From assembly GCA_030280995.1 (NCBI GenBank), contig JASXTE010000002.1:35709183-35773182 (forward strand): a stretch of 64,000 nt of DNA. Reading direction: 5' to 3'. The notes beneath the pieces are model-generated. The model saw only the letters and a list, made by a program, of their open reading frames with translations. It searched no databases and was not told where the DNA came from. Shown piece by piece: positions 34,036-46,353 of this stretch (positions are counted from its first letter, which is position 1; every line of letters begins with the position of its first letter). The position numbers and the translations under genes are program-made. This DNA comes from Hemileia vastatrix (taxonomy: Eukaryota; Basidiomycota; Pucciniomycetes; Pucciniales; Zaghouaniaceae).

Positions 34036-35200
34036 ATGGCACCTGTTCAACGCACTCCTCCTATGGGGGCTACAACTAAGGCTCACACCAGAGGCAGGCC
34101 AACAGCCACATGGCCTGTTTCCCGCACTAACTCCCTGGAACCTCTCGACCTTAGGGAACGGGACACTCAGTCCAATCTGTAGAAGACATCCTTCAGAATT
34201 TTGATGATTCTAGAGATTAAGAAGAAGGAGAGGATACAATGCGTGAGGCACCATCTGCCCCTGCTACTCACCCTTCTGGTCAACCTTTGGAACCTGGACT
34301 ATCCAATTCTCTGGAAGAAGTCATGAGACTTTACATGAAAACCCTTTAAAATCCAAAGTCTTCGGAGCTATCAAAATTCAAAACTCCTTCCATGAAATCT
34401 CCTGATAAATTCAATGGAGAACATCCAGACAGATTGCGCCCCTTCTTGTAAACCTGCAAGCTCCTGTTCCATAATGACTGATTAAAGGTTATTTACCCTT
34501 CTTCATTCCTAGCCAGAAAAGCAGCTAGATGGTTTGAACCTTATCTCCTCATGCTCTCATTTACAGAGACCCACTTACTTATCAATAATTGGGAGAAGTT
34601 TGAAGACCAACTGTTTATGTTGTTTGGTGACCCTAATGAAACTGACAACGCAGAAATTGAACTTGATTTCCTCTGCATGAGTGATAATGGAAAAGCCTCT
34701 GAATATATCTCAAACTTCAGAACACTTCAAACTTGAGTAGATTGGAATGATGCTGCCCTCAAATATCATTTCAAAAAGGGACTTCCTTCAAGGACTCTGG
34801 ATCAATTAAATCTACATGGTCAGAAGATGACTACTTTAATGGATTTAATGGATTGAACCCTTGAACTCGATGGCATTTACCAAGGAAGACTACAAAATTG
34901 TTGATACGCCAACAAATCTCAAGGCCTAAATTTTAAATAGGGACCTTCTTCACACCCACGGCCATCTAAATCCTCTTTGACTCAATCCAAACCCAATAAG
35001 GGTAAGGAAAAAACTTGACCGAAAGGCTCAACCCCAGGTGATATCAGTAAGGTATTGGATCCAAAAGGGGAACTTAAAGAAGCTGAGAGGAAAAGACAAG
35101 CAGAAAATGGATTATGTATGTATTGTGGGGGTAAGCACAAGCTAGAAGATTGTGTGAAGTTAAAGGAAAGAGAAGGTACTAGTTCAAGGTCAAAAAACTA
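34036..35200 (+). pseudogene. Gag of Y-a
   Basis: Starts ATG GCACCTGTTCAACGC at 34036, 78 bases after the LTR. It keeps PDKFNGEHPDRL, LTFT-type capsid helices and a CCHC knuckle (CMYCGGKHKLEDC, about 35117-35155). There are several C-to-T stops, including TAA for CAA near 34448 and TGA at 34854-34856. It ends at TAG 35199-35201, directly after AAAAAAC (35192-35198). Confidence 0.85.
35192..35198 (+). promoter_or_regulatory. -1 frameshift slippery heptamer AAAAAAC (Y-a)
   Basis: In the gag frame it reads A AAA AAC TAG, the canonical X XXY YYZ form directly before the gag stop, and pol is in the -1 frame. It is conserved in Y-b at 47532-47538. Confidence 0.75.
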
Positions 35201-35201
35201 G

Positions 35202-38200
35202 TAGATAGTCTACTTGTGTGCAAAGAAAACTATCTTATCTCTCCCATTGCACAGAACCTCCATGTCTTAAGGACTGGAGTTGCCTTAAACCGCTTGAGAT
35301 TCATTCTTTTTAAGGAGGATACCCCCTTCAGTTGCCTTATAGACTCTGGAGCTTCAATTTCTTTTGTCAGTTTATCTTTTTCTGAGAAGTTAAAGCTGAC
35401 ATTTACAGATATTAATTGAACTCTAATTTATTTGGAAGAATCAGAGGTACCCAAATATTCGGTAAGTAAGAAAGTTTTATGGGTTTTCAACTTTCCGAAC
35501 TTTCCCCCCTTCGAGTGGGAATTATCAGTCTTGGAAGCCCCAAGAATGGACAATACCATCCTTGGCCATGACTTTTTAACGCATTGGAATCCTGAAATTT
35601 ATTGGTCATGGGGATTGATCACCCCAAGCGCTAAGTATATTTCTAACTATTCAATGCATGCTAATAGGGAGTTAAACAACCTGCCTGACAATGTCCTGCT
35701 AGAGGACAAATCTCTGCCAGATGACTTGCAAGCATCTGATCTTTCTCTAAATGAGCAATTGGCTAACCCTTCTAGCTCAATCACTTCACTTGAAGAGGAT
35801 TTAAACTGCCTCAAAGTAGTCAAATTATGCTCTCTCAATTCTGGTCTTCCCTTGACAGATTCTCTCGAATATGATGAGGATGACCAAATCAACTTTGAAG
35901 CCATTAAATCGACTCTACCGGAAATTTATCACAATTTCCTCAATGTTTTCTCAATCCGCAAGGCCAATAAGGTACCACCTCATTGACCCTATGACCATCA
36001 AATAGAGTTAATAGGTCCAGTACCTCCGGCAGGTCCTGTCTATTCTTTGTCAAAGGACAAATCTCAAGTTCTTCAAGACTACATTGCAGAGAATGTAGCC
36101 AAAGTTTTTATCAGAGCCAGTAAATCTCCAACCGGGTCCCCTGTTCTTTTTGTAAAGATAAAGGATGGTAGCCTTAGGTTGTGTGTTGACTATAGAAAGC
36201 TCAACACAGTCACTAAGAAAATGCATATCCTGTTCTTCATATGTCAATGCTTCTTACCCTTTTTAATGGTGCTAAATTCTTTTCTAAAATTGATCTTAGA
36301 GGCACTTATAATCTTATTTGCGTTGCGGAAGGTCATAAACCACTGACTGCAATGTGCACTAGATTTGGTAGTTTTGAATATTTAGTTATGCCTTTTGGAT
36401 TGTGTAACTCACCATCTAATTTTCAAACTTTTGTTAATGACATCTTTTAAGATGTTGTCGAAAAATTTGTTGTTGTCTGTTTGGACGACATTTTAATTTT
36501 CTCAAAGACACTTGATGAACATATATTTATCATGTTTGACAGGTTTTAAATTACCTTCGGGATCACAGTCTCTACGTCAAGCACAATAAATGCGAATACC
36601 ATCTTAAATCTATTGATTTTTTGGGGTATACGTTGTCCACAGATGGTTTAGTCATGGACGACAAAAAGGTCCAAAATATCCTGGAATGGCCTGAGCCCAA
36701 AACCGTTAAATCCCTCCAAGGATTTTTGGGTTTTGCCAATTTCTATAGGAGATTTATTAAAGATTACTCTAAAACTATTTCCAATCTTACTTCTCTTCTT
36801 AGAAACGATATCCCTTTTGTTTTTACTTCTAAAGCATGAAAAGAATTCGAAGCATTGAAGACTGCACTCACCACAGCTCCAATTCTTTGTCACTTTGATC
36901 CTTTTGCTTTGACAATAGTCGAGACAGAGGGTAGAAATTATGCTATCACAGGGGTCATCTCTCAATTCAATCCTGAAACAAAATTATATCATCCTGTTGC
37001 TTTTAAGTCACGCAAACTCATAGCGGCAGAATTAAATTATGAAATTCATGACAAAGAGCTTTTAGCTATCATTCATTGACTTAAAAAATGGCCCTTTTTT
37101 TCTTCTCAGCCTAGATAGTCCTTTTCAGATTCTGACTGACAATAATTCTTTTAAATACTTTATGTCTTCCAAAGTTTTAACCAGGCGTCAGGCCAGGTGG
37201 GCTGAATTTCTGCCTGAATTTCCTTTTCTATTTCCTATTGCCCAGGTAAGAACTGTATTGTCTCAGATATCCTGTCACATTGGGGGGACACATTTGCTGA
37301 CAAGAACCCAGCAAATGTGATATCAATCTTCAATAAATCAATGTTAAGGAATCATCAACTTAATTCTATGACAATTCAATCTTTTCAAAATCCACTAACC
37401 AACATCCTCGAAGCTCAGTTGAAGGGCAATTATTGTTTAGGTTTAAAAGACAAAATACTCTGGAAGCAAGGGGCTAAAAGATTAAGTATTGAATCAGGTC
37501 AATTAGTTTTTAAAGTTAGAGTAGTCATACCCGACAACAATGAAATAAAATTATGGATTTTCAATAGTCGAAATGGTTCTCCATTAGATGGTCATTTTGG
37601 GGTTGATAAAACCTACCAGTTAATAGCAAGGGATTTCTTCTGGCCAGGAATGACCAGAGAAATCAAGGCATATATAAGATCTTGTTACAAATGTAATAGG
37701 AATAAGGCTCCCTGTCACCAGAAGCATGGGTTGCTTCAACCACTTCCTATTCCCTCTAAACCTTGGGAATCTTTATTAATGGATTTTATTTCTCAACTTC
37801 CTCTTTCTAATAATTTTGATGCTATATTAGTAATAGTAGATAGATTTTCAAAAATGTCTATTTTCATAAAAACCAATACTACTGCTACAGCAGAAGATTT
37901 GTCAAAATTGTTTCTAGAATATGTATTTTATAAACATGGCTTACCTAATGATATTATTTCAGATAGAGGCTCATTGTTTGTATCAACATTCTGGACTTAA
38001 TTGTGTCGACAACTCAATATCACGACTCCAAGAAGAACTGAAATCAAACTTGGAATTAGTGATTTGAAGGTACAAGGAACAGGCCAACAAAAATTGACAA
38101 TCTGCTCTTTCATTTAAACCAGGCAACAAAGTATGGCTCAATGCACAAAACATTCAAACGACCCAACCATCAAAGAAACTGGCTGAAAAGCGCTTGGGAC

Positions 38201-38555
38201 CATTCGAAATAGACTCCAAAGTCTCTAAAACTGCATTTCAACTGAAGTTACCTCCTAAATGGCAGGCTATTCACCCTGTTTTTCATGTATCTCTCCTGGA
38301 ACTGGCTTGAGAAACATACCCAGGCAGGAACCAACCTCCTCCAGAACCGGTCAAAGTAGAAGACCATCTAGAGTGGGAAGTAAGCCGTATCCTTGATTAA
38401 AGAATGCGCAAGGGGAAACTTCAATACCTCATGGAATGGGAAGGCTTCCTTGATGACTCAGACAAAACATCCTAGGAACCAGCCATCAATGTTTTTAACG
38501 CCCCTGAACTCCTAAAATCTTTTCATCTCAAATATCCTTTAAAAGCAAAACCTTA
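35202..38555 (+). pseudogene. Pol of Y-a: protease, RT, RNase H, integrase, chromodomain
   Basis: Protease LIDSGAS (about 35340), RT with LDDILIF at about 36480-36500 (catalytic pair kept), and RNase H with the first Asp changed (VETEG, about 36920). The integrase zinc region is CYKCNRNKAP, and the core keeps MDFISQL and SDRGSLF, but about 270 bp are deleted after about 38020, so the catalytic Glu is gone. The chromodomain remnant (GKLQYLMEWEGF) near 38410-38450 has stops. Many stops are C-to-T. Y-b is the better reference copy. Confidence 0.88.
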
Positions 38556-38572
38556 AAACACCCTTTTTTTTT

Positions 38573-38730
38573 CTCTTTTCTTTTCTTTTCTTTTCTTTTC
38601 TTTTCTTTTCTTTTCTTTTCTTTTCTTTTCTTTTCTTTTCTTTTCTTTTCTTTTCTTTTCTTTTCTTTTCTTTTCTTTTCTTTTCTTTTCTTTTCTTTTC
38701 TTTTCTTTTCTTTTCTTTTCTTTTCTTTCT
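38573..38730 (+). repeat. (TTTTC)n microsatellite
   Basis: About 31 uninterrupted TTTTC units directly after the Y-a pol end. Y-b has only irregular T/C-rich sequence at the matching place, so the array expanded in Y-a. Confidence 0.95.
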
Positions 38731-39565
38731 TAGAATTCTAAACATTCTTTTCTTCTAAAAAATCCTTACTCTGTTTTCTTTTTCTTCTTTCTCTTTTTCA
38801 ACCTTCTTTTATAAAAATAATAAATAAAATAAATAAATAAATAAAATAAAATAAAACTAAAATGAAATAAAATTAAAATTAAAAATAATAATAATAATAA
38901 TAATAAATATAAAGTCTTAAAGTTCATCAAAATAAAATCTTAAAAATCAATAATTCCTTTAATTTTTCTTTTTTCAAAATACATTTTTTTCCTTAATTCT
39001 TTTTCTTTGAACTATCAAAATTTTTCACAAACTCAATATGACAACCTTTCTCAAACTAATCTCTCTTTTAAAATTCTTCGAACAAATTACTTCTTTCTTT
39101 CAAATTCTTTTTTCAAAACTATTTTTTCTCTTTCTTTTCAAATAACAAAAATTCCTCAAAAACTTAAAAAAATAAATAAATAAATAAATAAACTTTCACG
39201 AATAATAAATTTTCTTTCTCTCATTAAATTTTCACTTTAAACATAAAAAAAACAAAAAAATTTCAATCAACTATTTTATCTTTCTTACTTAAATTTTTCA
39301 TTCTTTTCAAAACTTAAACTAAAAATTTTCCTCAGTTAAATAATTTTTCTTTCATTCCAATTTTCTTCTTTCAAATTTTAAAACAAAACTTTATTCAAAT
39401 ATTTTCCTTCTTTCTTTTTCTTTTCAAAATCTTATAAAATATATATTAAAATTTCAATTAAAACAACAAAATAAAATAAATAAATAAATACACAAATTAC
39501 ATTTGCTTTCTACTTTTTTCTTTTTCCTTCCCTCTTTCCTTTCTTTTTTCTCTACTCATTTCAAA
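38731..39565. other. AT-rich 3' region of Y-a
   Basis: Low-complexity AT-rich DNA, including AATAA runs at 38821-38910. No gene. Confidence 0.6.
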
Positions 39566-40511
39566 TTTTCTCCTGAACCAATTTCTTCATCTTCTCCAAC
39601 ACCACCCTCATTTCCTTCCTGAATTTTTCAAATACCTCCTCCTCTCCTACGGGTACCACTTCTCCAATCTCCAGTGATTCTTCTGCAACATTGAAGGAGG
39701 CAGCATCAACAATCTTGTCAATCTCATCACTTATATTTTCAATGAATTGAGCTCATTGACCCTGCTGAGGTTTCTTCAACCATACCTGATCAAGGGTTTC
39801 CTCTTTCTCCTCCCTCAAATCAACTGCTGGTTGACTGGCCTCAACTGGCAGCAATGGCACAGCTTCCACAATTGGAGCTTCCGCAATGACATCTGAATTC
39901 TAAAAACATAGAGTCATCAGTAACAAAAAATTAAAAAAAGAAAAGGTAAAACTTACTTCAAAAACCAGGTCAGGCTCTAAAAAAAGCCTTGGAGTGACCT
40001 CTTCTGTCACTCCCTTCTCCTCTTCATCATCATCCTTGATGATCATCCGCAATTTCTTTGGAGTACAGTTTGAGATAGGAACCTCCTCCTTATCCTCTTC
40101 AAAGAGTTAATCCACCTCTTCTTCCACCCCTTGTTTTTTACCTGTGGCCTGGGTTACTCAAGTTGGCACAGTATCCTCGACCTCTTCCTCAAATTCTTCT
40201 ACCAATTGATTGTCCCAGACCGATAGGTCCCATATATCCTCAACCACCTCTTTGGTTTTTGGGATTACCCAGTACTTAGTCTTGGTAAATCTTCACTCAA
40301 TGTCCTCATTTTTTGAGAGAGAATCACACGTCAACCCTCTCTAGTGACAAAACTCGCATTTCTGGCGAGGACCTTGTGTGGCCGTGCTTTCGATGCAAAA
40401 GTATTCCATCAATTCGCAGGCCATGCAAACTTGGGAATATTGCCAAGTGACAATTCCACCATCCCCTTTGGGGTGTGGAGGTGTGGGAGTTGGAGTAGGA
40501 AAATTTGACAT
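39566..40511 (-). pseudogene. Antisense Zn2Cys6-type gene of Y-a (broken)
   Basis: ATG at 40511-40509. The N-terminus is rich in Pro and Thr (PTPTPTPPHP) and is followed by cysteines CMAC, FC and KCEFC in the same CX2CX6CX12CX2C spacing as Y-b. A TAG near 40345 replaces the Trp codon before the sixth Cys. Downstream the acidic region, the GTAAGT donor near 39955, the ...TTTAG/AATTCAGA acceptor near 39900 and the C-terminal Glu/Lys helix are all recognisable, with other lesions. The conserved intron and layout show descent from the same gene as 51992-52948. Confidence 0.75.
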
Positions 40512-40594
40512 AATAAAAGGAAAAATAATTAATAAAAGAAGAAGTGAGAGAAAAGTAGTGTGGGAAGAATGTGTCACACACTCAAGGGAGCTCA

Positions 40595-40603
40595 CCTTTT
40601 ATA
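40595..40603 (-). promoter_or_regulatory. TATA box for the antisense gene of Y-a
   Basis: The minus strand reads TATAAAAGG, 84-92 bases before the ATG at 40511 and 11 bases outside the 3' LTR. Y-b has TATAAGAA at the same place (53043-53036). Confidence 0.6.
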
Positions 40604-40613
40604 CCCGGGCATC

Positions 40614-41422
40614 TGTCACACGCCACATGACACTCAAGGCAAAAGAAGCCCATTAAATCAATAATAAAGAGGTCTAAATCCATACTCAAAGTGCAGAAAG
40701 AAATTCTACACAGAAACTTCAACTTTTACTTTGTGTACTCACTATTAAACTGCGCTAATCTAAACTTTAAATCTAAATTAGTGAATCTCTCAATAGTGTG
40801 TTTAGTCTTTTCCTCGATAAGCAATGCACAGCGCAATAGTCAATGCAATATTCTGCTAAAAGGTTTATTAAGTATCTGTGGGTTATTAACAGGGGTAGTG
40901 AGCATGGACGGGATGGTTAGTGGAGGATTAAAGGGTTAACAGATGTTAGTGAAGAGGGTCCGGGTGTAACAGGTGTATTTTCGGAGGTCTGTGGTGTGCA
41001 GTAGGATGGATGGGTATGAGGTCAATGTGAGGAGGAGTAATGGATATAAAAGGGGTTGGATTTTGGTTTGATATTTCTTTATAATTAAATTATAAAATGT
41101 ATATATAGTTAATAGTGGTAAATCTTCAAGTTAAATCATTATTATTGTTTATTTCCCTATTTTCTCAGTAATCATTTCTAAAACTTAAATCTTTAATTAT
41201 TGAGTTTACAACCCTTTGTGAGATCCTAAGAATATTAATATTATCTTTAAATTATATTGAGATTCTTATCGAACATATCTCAAAGCAGTAGCTCTTCCTT
41301 CGAATCATCTTCAAATCACTTCCTCAAAAATTTCCTCTGTGCTTCAAAGAAATTTCTGAATTCCTCCCTTCATCTCACTTTCAGGAACACCCTCAACCTT
41401 GTGCGTAGGGTGTCCGGTGACA
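40614..41422 (+). repeat. 3' LTR of Y-a
   Basis: It is 809 bp with TGTCACACGCC...GTGACA ends and the TATAAAAGG box near 41045. It is followed by TTAAT, the target duplication. Confidence 0.92.
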
Positions 41423-41427
41423 TTAAT

Positions 41428-43702
41428 GATTTCAGAATCTTCAAAACTCATTAATGATACATTTGTGTCCATAATTATTATTGTATTTTCAAAGATGGAA
41501 AAATCATCTTCCAACATAGAGACCACATTTTTATCACTATATGAGATATTACTTTCATAATCACTTGAATCTTTACTTTTTTCTGTTTCATTTTCAGATT
41601 CTGCTGATTTTCAATAATATTTTATTTTTCTAACATTTGTGAGCTTTAACCCAAGGCTTATTAAACTTATAACAAGTATTTGTCTCATACTTATAGGTAC
41701 TACAGGTGCAGTAGGTTTTTTCTGCTTTTCCTGCAGTGGTTTTGAATTCTGATTTTTCACAGGTTCATTATTTTGTTTATAAGTGGTGTACCTTGCTTCA
41801 TACTTATGGTTTAATATTATTTCATTAAAAATATTATTAAATTCAGATTACTCATTAAACATTATTTTTCTAGCCTGGAACAATGTCTCTGACAGATATA
41901 GGTAATTTATATATTATTTTATCTTTCCATAAGTAAAAACCATTTTTGCTCAATGGCTTTTAATATTTTATTTAAATTCATTAAAAATACCATAGGTTTG
42001 TCACCATTCAATGCATTATACCTTTTTTTCTAATATAATCTTTGCTTAGTTAATCTGAATTTAGAGCCTGAAAGTTTTTTTTCAATTAGTTATTTCAATT
42101 CAGTCAAAGAGTAATATATACCCTCACTTAATACAGCTTTAAACCACAATAAAGCAACATCCTTAAATAATGAAATAAGTTTTGATGTTATTTCTTCATC
42201 TGGTAACTTATTTGAGAAATGTAAATTGTCAATTCTTTAAATAAAATGTTACCAATAAGATCTTGCCTCCCTATCATAAGCTAGGTACTGATCAATTTTT
42301 GGCTAGTTCATCTGATTGGGTTTAAGCTCACTAATCCTTGGCAAATTCAATAACTCATTTATCTTAGATAAATGGTATTTATTAACTCTTTTACTGATTT
42401 GTGACTTACATTTTCTCTTGCTGACTTAACACTTCACCAGATTTTCTCATTTTTAGTGGCAATGGGAAATATTGGGATTCTTTTTTGCAAATGAAAAGAT
42501 TATTATTATACTTTGTATGCTTATCATTATCCTGATTTATTAGTAGATGTTCAGTTTCAATATCAACCTTAGTTGATCATTCTAACAAATCATAGACACT
42601 TTGATTTGTATGTACAAATTATAAATTTGTTCTTGATTCATACTTTAATAAATGTGCTTCATACAATTTTTCTATCTCACAAAATTTGTTTGAAAGGTCA
42701 CTTTATTTATTACTTAAAGAATTATATTTAAGAGTTAGAGCCAAGTGTTCTTTCTCTTACTCTTTATTTCTTGTTACCAGCTGAGAAATATTCAACTTTA
42801 AGGATGAAATTTTTTTCACTTGTGAGCTTAATTGCCTGTTCCTCACATTCAGTCATTCTATTCCATAATGCCGAAACAAATCTATGGAAATTTGGATTTT
42901 TATTAAAATACTCAACATCTTCCTTCTTACATTCTTCACTGTATTTTGAAGCTCTCAACCCACTGATTAGTGGTAGCAACTGAGGGTTAACTTTATTATT
43001 ATTTTAAATAGTACTATTTTTATTGACAAAACATAAATCAAGTGTATCTACATCACAACCCAATTGTCTCAAATCTTCCTCAATTGTCTGGACATATTTC
43101 ACATCAATTAATTTACCTGCATTGTAATAATACTTTTTATGTGTAATCTGAGAAGACAATCTATTACCAAGGGATAGGAGCAAGCCCTTATTTCTGAAAC
43201 TTTTGCTTTGGCTTGTAAGGGTGAGTTGAAGTGGTCTGATGAGGGGATGGATCCCTATTGCATTTGTGACTGGCACACTTTTGGTTAAATCAATCCCATT
43301 TCCATTTCTCTACAAAGATATTGTCCTGAGACTGAACTGATCCTCCTTGGGTAGGAGGTGGCTAGTTTAGCTGTACTCCCTTCATCTCTGCCAGAGTTAA
43401 GTTTAGTTGCTGGATTCCTATCCTGCAGTTGCTTTCCACTTTCTCTGTCTCTTTATGATAGAAGATCTTAACTCCTCCAGCTTCAGAACTTGTTTTTTTA
43501 AGTGGAGAAGTTGATCCTGAAGAGGAGGTAATGTATTTTTTATAGTTATCTTTTTAGGAGGGCGTCCATTTCCTCTATTCTCATTTTGTCTAGCTAGGGG
43601 TAAGACTGTCCTTCCATAGTGATGTCCTGGTACATTGTTTTTAGCTTTTGAACTGATAATAAAAGCAGGTTTATCAATTACATTGTTCTGTGGAGAGCTC
43701 AT
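41428..43702 (-). pseudogene. Gag region of element X (decayed)
   Basis: Read leftward from 43702 it starts MSSPQNNVIDKP, followed by a Lys-rich coiled-coil-like stretch to 43418, then pieces at 43004-43276 and 42764-42979. Near 41650 is a zinc-knuckle remnant, CYKFNKPWVKAHKC, where the second Cys is Phe. Frameshifts and stops are frequent. The rest of the element's gag/protease junction lies on the far side of Y-a at 33149. Confidence 0.6.
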
Positions 43703-44218
43703 TATGTCTGAAATAATTATTTTTTATTCCTGAAAAAGGGAAAACCTATATGGTAATCAGTAGATAAAATATATTAGCAATATAAAAACTAATAACAGTT
43801 CTGCAGCTAACCCTTAATTTTAATTTTTTTTATTTAAATAATATATAATAAAAATTCAAAAAGAATTTGTTAAGAAATAGATAATTGGTTTAACTATATC
43901 TTTATAAGGGTGAATAATTAAATTAACAATCTTTAACCAAATACTAATTTAATTGGGTGTGATATTGGTGACAAAATACCAAGTGAAATCAGGTTTATAT
44001 TGGGTACAGTTACTACTGTAAATACCTAATTTTTATTTTTTAAATAATTAGTACAATTATTATATGGGTTCTTTTATGAAATAAATGAGTATGATGAAAC
44101 ACTAATTAGCTGAGGACCCAAATATTTGGTTTATATGAGCTATACTAAAGTAAAAATCACATCCTAAGGCTTATACTAAATAATAAGTAAAAATTAAGGA
44201 AATACCCCCAATTTTCAG
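43703..44218. other. Leader of element X between 5' LTR and gag
   Basis: AT-rich. A clear tRNA-type PBS (TGG...) is not visible next to the LTR end at 44219; the minus strand there reads TGAAAATTGGGGG. Confidence 0.5.
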
Positions 44219-45060
44219 TGTATGCTAGTATCTAAGTATGATTTAATAGTAAATATTAATGGTCCCACTACTTATTTCTAAATTAGTTGGTGATTAACCT
44301 CAGGGGAAGACTAATAAAATAGTTATTCACAGTATTAACTCACAATATTTGGATGGATGTGTTCTAGTATTGGAAAATATTTTAATAAAAATATAGTTAT
44401 AGCTAATATAAAGATAATATTAAATTATAAATTATTTAAAATATATTTATATATGATAATAATTGTTTTATAGTTTTTCTTTGAGTTTTATTAATTAATT
44501 TATTGATTGAATGATGTCCAATAAACCGTCCAATCCTCCCTTACTTATACCAAAAACCGCTGTAGTGCACCGACCTTCAATCCAGATGATGTCACTGCTC
44601 TCCCCAGAAATTACAGCACTGTGAGGGCTCATCAAATACCAATGGCTTCCATTTAAAGCAGTTTAAAAACCTAGACCCTCAGTAAGGACTCTCTATCACA
44701 ATTAATGATATCATAAACCCATACCATAAATAAAGAAAACAAAAAAAAGCAGATACCATCAAGAAACAGGTAAATTTACTCATCCAAAGAATATTAAGGA
44801 ACCAAATCAGCTCCCCAATCACCCAATAATATCTTCAAGTATCCATATTATCCCATTAATCATATCTCAACCCACAAATGTGTGAAAATCCATAAAAGGA
44901 AGCAGAATAAGATGACTAAACTGGATATATGCACCTGATAAAGGTGTATATTCTTGTGTAGGTGATGTAAGTCTATCAAATACATCCATATAACCTAAAA
45001 TAAGCATAAAAATATAGCTTATAGGCTATTTAGAGGTTAAAACCCACTTATAGACCTATA
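44219..45060 (-). repeat. 5' LTR of element X, interrupted by E2
   Basis: It aligns with 26392-27230 from TGTATGCTAG onward. It stops at CCTATA, exactly where the CACCACAG terminus of E2 begins; the remaining roughly 330 bp of LTR (matching 27231-27562) are not found in the window. Confidence 0.85.
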
Positions 45061-45101
45061 CACCACAGAAAATTTGGGGGGGGTATTGTTAGCAATACCC
45101 C

Positions 45102-45473
45102 TCATTTAAAAATGTTGGAAAATTGTTGGAAATATGTTGGGAAGCTGTTGGGAATTCATTGTGAAACCAGATTTAAATCAATTGGAAAAAGATTTGGTAA
45201 TTGGTTAGACCTAGATTTAACCCAACTCAATCATAGGTCTCTTGGAGCTTGGTGAATATTTTGATCTTCAGCTGAGCACAGATTGAGCAAAGCTTGAACA
45301 TATCACTTAACATATCATAATATTCACTTTCCCATCTTGTGGAAAGCAAAATTTGATATTTGGTCTAAAAAAATCTACAGATATTTTCTTCCCAAGTTGG
45401 TAACAGAAGGTTAAACTGTAGTATCTCAATTATTACATTAGACCACATAGATATTTGATAAATCATACAATTC
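45102..45473. other. Subterminal region of E2
   Basis: Contains repeated GTTGGAA/GTTGGGA words. The stretch GAACATATCACTTAACAT resembles the subterminal part of E3 (about 55395-55425), which supports E2 and E3 being relatives. No gene. Confidence 0.55.
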
Positions 45474-46276
45474 TGTCACACACCACGTGACACTCAAGTC
45501 AAAAGTAGCTCATTAAATCAATACTAAAGGGTTCAAATCCATACTCGAAGCGCAGAAAGCAACTCTCCATAGCAACTGCGACTTTCCTTTGTGTACTCGC
45601 TATTCAATTGCGCTAGACTAAAACTCTAAATCTAAATTAGTCAATCTCTCAATAGTGTGTCTTAGTTTTTTCCCAATAAGCGACGCACAGCGCAATAGTT
45701 AATATAATAGTACATTAAAAAGTTTATGAAATATCTGTGGATTATTAAGGGGTAGTGAGCATGGACGGAACGGTTAGTGAAGGATTAAGGGGTTAACAGA
45801 TGTTAGTGAGGAGGGTCCAGGTGTAACGGATATATTTTAAATGGTTTGTGGTGTGCCGAATAGTGAATGAGTATGAGGTCAATGCGAGGAGGAGTAGAGG
45901 ATATAAAAGGGGCTGGGTTTTTGGTTCGATATTCCTTAGAATTCAATTATAAAACGTATTTATAGTTAATAGTGATAAAACTCTAAGTGAAAATCATTAT
46001 AATTGTATCTTTCTTTATTTTCTCAATAATCATATCTAAATCCTAAATCTTTGATTGTTGAGTTTTCCAACCCTTCGTGAGATCTTAGGAATTTTAATAT
46101 TACGGTTCAATTATATTGGAATCCTTTTCGAACATAACTCAAAGTAGTAGTTCTTCCTTTGAGACATCTTCAAACCACTTCCTCAAACTATTCCTCTGTG
46201 CTTTGAAGAAGTATCTGAACCTTTTATCTCACTTGCAGGAACATCCTCGACCTTGTGCGTAGGTCTTCCGGTTACA
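45474..46276 (+). repeat. 5' LTR of Y-b
   Basis: It is 803 bp and starts TGTCACACACC; the end GGTTACA is a G-to-T variant of GGTGACA. The TATAAAAGG promoter box is at about 45903. Neither this LTR nor its partner is followed by a clear TGG-type primer site. Confidence 0.93.
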
Positions 46277-46353
46277 GTATAATTTAATTCTCCGTGGTTC
46301 TCATTCTTCGCACTACTACCTCCCTTTTCAGGTATTTTCTTTAAATTATAAAA

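Larger units (their letters stand above)
33150..41422 (+). mobile_element. Complete but decayed Ty3/gypsy chromovirus Y-a
   Basis: It is 8.27 kb with two 809-bp LTRs (TGTCAC...GTGACA) and the target duplication TTAAT at 33145-33149 and 41423-41427. Gag and pol are on the + strand, and a broken antisense Zn2Cys6 gene lies between pol and the 3' LTR. It is inserted in element X and is the same family as Y-b. Confidence 0.95.
26392..45060 (-). mobile_element. Old Ty3/gypsy element X, nested and decayed
   Basis: Transcribed leftward. The 3' LTR is 26392-27562 and the 5' LTR is 44219-45060 (cut short). Gag remnants lie at 41428-43702, protease/RT at 32043-33149, and RT/RNase H/integrase at 27675-30154. 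It is split by E1 (30155-32042) and Y-a (33150-41422), and its 5' LTR is interrupted by E2 at 45061. Its coding remnants resemble element W at the right edge. Confidence 0.85.

Noticed and set aside
38539..38745. Lys/Arg/Glu-rich reading frame on the minus strand
   Set aside because: Translation of the TTTTC microsatellite, not a gene.
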